NCBI GenBank assembly: GCA_026709725.1
Contig: JAPOSK010000629.1
Location: 1 to 7,017 of the forward strand
From: Paracoccaceae bacterium
GTDB taxonomy: Bacteria > Pseudomonadota > Alphaproteobacteria > Rhodobacterales > Rhodobacteraceae
Reading direction: 5' to 3'
Length of the DNA: 7,017 nt
Numbering within the stretch: the first letter of the stretch is position 1; each line of letters starts with the position of its first letter. The translations under genes and the position numbers were made by a program. Below the pieces are notes generated by a model that searched no databases, was not told where the DNA came from, and worked only from the letters and a program-made list of their open reading frames with translations. Shown in pieces: positions 4,855 to 7,017 of the stretch.

Positions 4855-7017
4855 CTGATCGCGTCCGGGCCCTGGTGGTCGGCGGCGGTGTTGTCGGTGT
4901 CTCAATCGCCTACCACCTTGCGAAAGCGGGCTGGCAGGAGACCATGCTGATTGAACGGGATGAACTGACCAGCGGCTCAACCTGGCATGCCGCCGGTCTC
5001 CTGCCCCTCTTCAACCTGAATTATTCAGCCAGCCACATCCATCGCCATTCAATCAGCCTTTACAGGACCCTGGAGAATGAAACCGGTCTTGATCCGGGCT
5101 TCCGGCCCGTTGGCAACCTGCGCATGGCGCAGACCGAGGATCGCATGCGTGAGTACATGCTCTACGCCAGCACGGCTGATACAATCGATATCCCGTATGC
5201 CTTCCTCACGCCCGCGGAGATTGCAGAGCGGTATCCGCTTGTCCGCACCGATGATCTGCGCGGGGCGATTTTCCATCCAACCGATGGCTACATCAATCCG
5301 GCTGACCTGACACAGGCTCTGGCAAGGGGTGCGCGTCAACAGGGTGTGACAATACAGAAACGACGCCAGCTTGATGCCATGGAATGGACAGGGTCCGAGT
5401 GGATTGTCAGCGGCTCGATCATGCTTGAGGCGGGCGGCAACCTCATCGAATCGCCCGAGCGGTTTGCAGTTCACACCGAGCATGTGATCATGGCGACCGG
5501 AAACCATGCCCAGAGAACAGCTGCGATTCTTGGCATCACCTCCCCGGCAATCCCCGTTGAGCACCAGTATATCGTCACGGATGTTGATCCCGTGCTTGCG
5601 GAATGGCGCAAGGAGAACCCGGAACACCCGGTCCTCCGTGATCCCGATGCCAGGTGGTATCTGCGTGAGGAGCGTGGTGGCTGGCTGCTTGGCCCTTATG
5701 AAGATGGTGCGCCCGCCCGCTTTGCCCATGGCGTGCCAAAGACCTTCCGGTCCGACCTGTTCAATCTTGATCTTGATCGGATTGAAGCGGAGTACCAGTC
5801 GATGCTGCATCGCGTTCCATCCAGTGAGCAGTGTGGACTGAAAGGCGATTTCAATGGACCGATCTGCTATACGCCGGACGGAAACCCGCTGCTCGGTCCG
5901 GCCCCGGGTCTGCGCAATGTCTGGCTGGCAGAAGGGTTCTCATTCGGGGTCACCACGGCCGGCGGCGCCGGATACTATCTCGCGCAAACCATCGTCGATG
6001 GTGAGGCCGGGATCGACATGATCAGCTTTGATCCCCGCCGATTTGGCGACTGGATCACGAAACGCTATGCCATTGAGAAGAACGAGGAGTGCTATGCAAC
6101 ATTTCTGAAACTGCATCACCCGGATGAGGAGCGGCCGGCGTGCCGCCCCCTGCGCTGCGCCCCCTGCTATGATCGCCTCAGGTCGCGGGGTGCCCAGTTC
6201 GGGCAGGTCAATGGCTGGGAGCGACCAAACTATTTTGCTCCACAGGATTTTGATGATCACGCTGCCCGATCGTTTCATCAGGGAGGCTGGTGGCCATATG
6301 CCCGGGCTGAAGCCAGTGCCGTTCGCAGCGCGGTGGGCATCCTTGATGCCACCGCCTTCGCCAAACATGAAATCCTTGGCCCCGGTGCGACACAATTTCT
6401 TGACTGGTACACGGCGAATCGCCTGCCGTCCGTCGGTCGGGTTTCCCTGACCCACGCACTGACCCCGGCCGGGACAGTCTGCTCCGAGTTCACTGTCGCC
6501 CGGCTGGCCGGGGATCGCTATTTTCTTGTCTCTGCGGGTGCCTGGGCAAGTTATGACGGCGACTGCCTGCGCAAGGCCGCGCTCGATAAACATGTCGAAT
6601 TCGGTCCCATCGAAATCCGTGATGTCAGCACACGGTGGGGATGTTTTGTTCTTGCCGGACCCAATGCACGATCATTGATGACGGATCTTCTTGAACATCC
6701 CGATCCCGCCACAGCCCTTTGCAACGAGAATTTCCCCTGGCTTGCCCACCGCACGCTGGAGTTGGGCATGTGCCCGGTGCGCGTCCTTCGGGTTTCGTAC
6801 ACGGGATCGCCTGGCTGGGAACTGTATCATCCCCTGGAGATGCAGAACTACCTCTTCGATCTTGTCGAGAGGCATGGCGCTCCCCATAAACTCAAGGACT
6901 TCGGAGCGCGGGCCCAGAACTGGCTGCGCATGGAGAAGAGCTACCGTGCCTTCGGGGCCGAACTCGGACGCGACATCACCCTTCATGAGGCCGGACTTGA
7001 ACGCTTTATTGACAATG
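4851..7017 (+). CDS. Dimethylglycine/sarcosine dehydrogenase-like flavoprotein with GcvT folate-binding module, 3' truncated
   Basis: The 722 visible residues run off the window; relatives are about 810-830 residues, so roughly 100 are missing. Family enzymes demethylate dimethylglycine or sarcosine with FAD and pass the methyl carbon to tetrahydrofolate. Domains: FAD-binding DAO fold (about 6-365) with VVGGGVVGVS (9-18) and SGSTWHAAGL (41-50), where His46 matches the histidine that carries covalent FAD in mammalian DMGDH; FAO_M-type middle domain (about 368-422); GcvT folate domain (from about 425) with GAQFGQVNGWERPNYFAP (447-464), DVSTRWGCFVLAGP and SYTGSPGWELY (649-659). The GcvT C-terminal barrel lies outside. 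ATG 4851 fits the family N-terminus; an in-frame GTG at 4794 would add a Cys-rich extension not typical of the family. DMGDH versus SarDH versus a related methylated-amine oxidase cannot be told apart here. Oddities: Glu546 and TGSPGWEL in the folate module, and a three-Cys cluster at 431-439. Confidence 0.92.
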   Translation, partial: MTDRVRALVVGGGVVGVSIAYHLAKAGWQETMLIERDELTSGSTWHAAGLLPLFNLNYSASHIHRHSISLYRTLENETGLDPGFRPVGNLRMAQTEDRMREYMLYASTADTIDIPYAFLTPAEIAERYPLVRTDDLRGAIFHPTDGYINPADLTQALARGARQQGVTIQKRRQLDAMEWTGSEWIVSGSIMLEAGGNLIESPERFAVHTEHVIMATGNHAQRTAAILGITSPAIPVEHQYIVTDVDPVLAEWRKENPEHPVLRDPDARWYLREERGGWLLGPYEDGAPARFAHGVPKTFRSDLFNLDLDRIEAEYQSMLHRVPSSEQCGLKGDFNGPICYTPDGNPLLGPAPGLRNVWLAEGFSFGVTTAGGAGYYLAQTIVDGEAGIDMISFDPRRFGDWITKRYAIEKNEECYATFLKLHHPDEERPACRPLRCAPCYDRLRSRGAQFGQVNGWERPNYFAPQDFDDHAARSFHQGGWWPYARAEASAVRSAVGILDATAFAKHEILGPGATQFLDWYTANRLPSVGRVSLTHALTPAGTVCSEFTVARLAGDRYFLVSAGAWASYDGDCLRKAALDKHVEFGPIEIRDVSTRWGCFVLAGPNARSLMTDLLEHPDPATALCNENFPWLAHRTLELGMCPVRVLRVSYTGSPGWELYHPLEMQNYLFDLVERHGAPHKLKDFGARAQNWLRMEKSYRAFGAELGRDITLHEAGLERFIDN

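Noticed and set aside
5049..5810. Open frame of 253 codons on the minus strand opposite the flavoprotein gene, with another of 217 codons at 5940-6593
   Set aside because: The opposite strand encodes a continuous 722-residue protein of a known family, so these are shadows.

Overview
The window looks like ordinary chromosomal DNA from an alphaproteobacterium, perhaps in or near Rhodospirillales. It is fairly GC-rich and densely coded, and the protein families (a long dimethylglycine-dehydrogenase-type enzyme, a two-repeat bacterial SH3 protein, a Dcp-type M3 peptidase) fit that group. The taxonomic call is inference from protein style. I see no insertion sequence, phage gene, CRISPR array, tRNA or rRNA.

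Layout, left to right: (1) 3-827 (+), a MoeB/ThiF/HesA-type adenylyltransferase whose start codon is missing from the window or is non-standard. (2) 926-1912 (-), a D-isomer-specific 2-hydroxyacid dehydrogenase of the glyoxylate/hydroxypyruvate reductase type, convergent with gene 1. (3) 2039-2590 (+), a secreted two-repeat SH3 protein, divergent from gene 2 across a short promoter region. (4) 2642-4669 (-), a complete peptidyl-dipeptidase (dcp), convergent with gene 3 and ending in a hairpin terminator. (5) 4851 to the right edge (+), a dimethylglycine/sarcosine dehydrogenase-like flavoprotein with a folate-binding GcvT module, cut by the window end. It is divergent from dcp across about 180 bp that hold a large dyad symmetry and a small leader-like ORF.

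The genes alternate in strand, so most are separate transcription units. No single pathway joins them. The clearest metabolic themes are oxidation of methylated glycine derivatives with transfer of the one-carbon unit to tetrahydrofolate (gene 5), reduction of 2-keto acids such as glyoxylate or hydroxypyruvate (gene 2), sulfur-carrier activation for molybdopterin or a related pathway (gene 1) and peptide turnover (gene 4). I did not find an obviously new multi-gene system. The points most worth checking are the replaced catalytic Glu in the dehydrogenase, the nested dyad before the flavoprotein gene, and the small ORF that overlaps that gene's start.
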